5,994 bases of DNA, from NCBI GenBank assembly GCA_910585665.1, contig CAJUFI010000113.1, positions 1 to 5,994 of the forward strand, written 5' to 3'. Made by a program: the position numbers and the translations under genes. This DNA comes from an uncultured Acetatifactor sp. GTDB taxonomy: Bacteria; Bacillota; Clostridia; Lachnospirales; Lachnospiraceae. Below are positions 5,541 through 5,994 of this stretch, piece after piece (the stretch's first letter is position 1; the number at the start of each line of letters is the position of its first letter). The notes below the pieces were generated by a model that did no database searches, was not told where the DNA came from, and saw only the letters and a list, made by a program, of their open reading frames with translations.

Positions 5541-5673
5541 CGGATTCTGACAGGCACGATTCGTGTCTATCAGCGCTACGCGCCGGAATCAATACAGATG
5601 AAATGCCGTTTTGAGCCGTCATGCCCCCAATAGATGGATATTGGCTATAAAAATATGGTTGGGTAAAGGAGGC
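5541..5673 (+). pseudogene. Probable YidD-like remnant, frameshifted
   Basis: The frame from 5541 reads RILTGTIRVYQRYAPESIQ and then CRFEPSC, closely resembling the core of YidD, the small membrane-associated protein insertion efficiency factor, whose signature is near IRxYQRYxxPxxxxxCRFxPSCSEY. Directly after, the frame meets TAG at 5631. Dropping one C from the run of five at 5624-5628 restores a frame continuing PNRWILAIKIWLGKGG, which lines up with the usual SEYMILAIxKYGxxKG. The expected Cys/Gly-rich end is not seen after about 5673. No ribosome site or convincing start lies upstream. It is therefore likely a decayed copy; a sequencing error in the C-run is the alternative for the frameshift. 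Confidence 0.55.
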
Positions 5674-5994
5674 CTGTCTTTGTATTTAGGACAATCGGCT
5701 CTGATGTCTGTCTTCGTTTCTCTGGAATGCTCATCTTTTGGGTTCCTCGGCATTGGTTTTGCTTTATTCTCTAGGTCAATGATGGTTCCGCCTGGACAGC
5801 GAACAGCTACAGGGATTCTGCGGAATATGTCTTAGGATGTTTTTAAAATCTGGGGGCTTGTAGATATGGATTGGAGCACGAAATAGTGGTGGTTTTTAAT
5901 CAGCGGCAGGAAATAAGTGGTAGGGATAGTGGTCAGGTTCGGAGAGGAATCGCTGAAATTGGGGGGACATTTTTATTTGCCGCTAAAGGCGGCC
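5674..5994. other. Right-end region without a supportable gene
   Basis: No frame here has both a ribosome binding site and recognisable protein features. The hexamer AGTGGT occurs three times close together (5885-5890, 5916-5921, 5928-5933), followed by a run of six G (5961-5966). A small hairpin, GCCGC-TAAAG-GCGGC (5979-5993), sits at the very edge. The change to T- and G-rich composition suggests decayed or intergenic DNA, possibly the edge of a mobile element that continues past the window. Confidence 0.5.

Overview
The window looks like chromosomal DNA from a gut-type Gram-positive anaerobe, most likely a Lachnospiraceae-like Clostridia. This is inferred from strong AGGAGG-like ribosome binding sites, a short YtrA-type GntR regulator, an AgrC/AgrA-type LytTR two-component pair, an AI-2E-family permease and moderately high GC. 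No rRNA, tRNA, CRISPR array or complete insertion sequence was seen. Identifications come from reading the sequence only; no database was searched.

Left part (1-602): a leftward GntR/YtrA-type repressor gene (44-406) has a strong promoter at 429-455. A perfect 17-bp palindrome lies between the -35 and -10 boxes, inside a wider inverted repeat (425-469), so autorepression is likely. YtrA-type regulators usually precede ABC transporter genes; any such gene would lie left of the window. Between this operator and the next gene are two identical 10-bp repeats, CCAGTTGCGC, one start 21 bp after the other (510-540). This is the layout of a LytTR operator.

Centre (603-3303): a LytTR response regulator (603-1370) and a GHKL, AgrC-like membrane histidine kinase (1822-3303, TTG start) point the same way and probably form one signalling pair. 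The regulator's receiver domain has an insertion of about 20 Gly/Ala-rich residues just after the phosphoacceptor region. The pair is separated by about 450 bp of non-coding DNA holding a GC-rich hairpin, a 61-bp imperfect inverted repeat, a 102-bp MITE-like element with 26-bp inverted ends, and a palindrome plus 16-bp tandem repeat. No agrB or agrD-like gene is visible, so the input signal is unknown.

Right-centre (3304-5342): an unrecognised 157-residue protein gene (3463-3936) lies downstream of the kinase behind a NotI-containing hairpin. It converges on a leftward AI-2E-family permease gene (4036-5271) across a shared bidirectional terminator (3977-4014). The permease has its own near-consensus promoter (5314-5342).

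Right end (5343-5994): no intact gene is supported. A YidD-like segment at 5541-5673 is broken by an apparent one-base frameshift in a run of five C and is probably decayed. The last 320 bp are non-coding as far as can be seen and may run into a repeat or mobile element beyond the edge.
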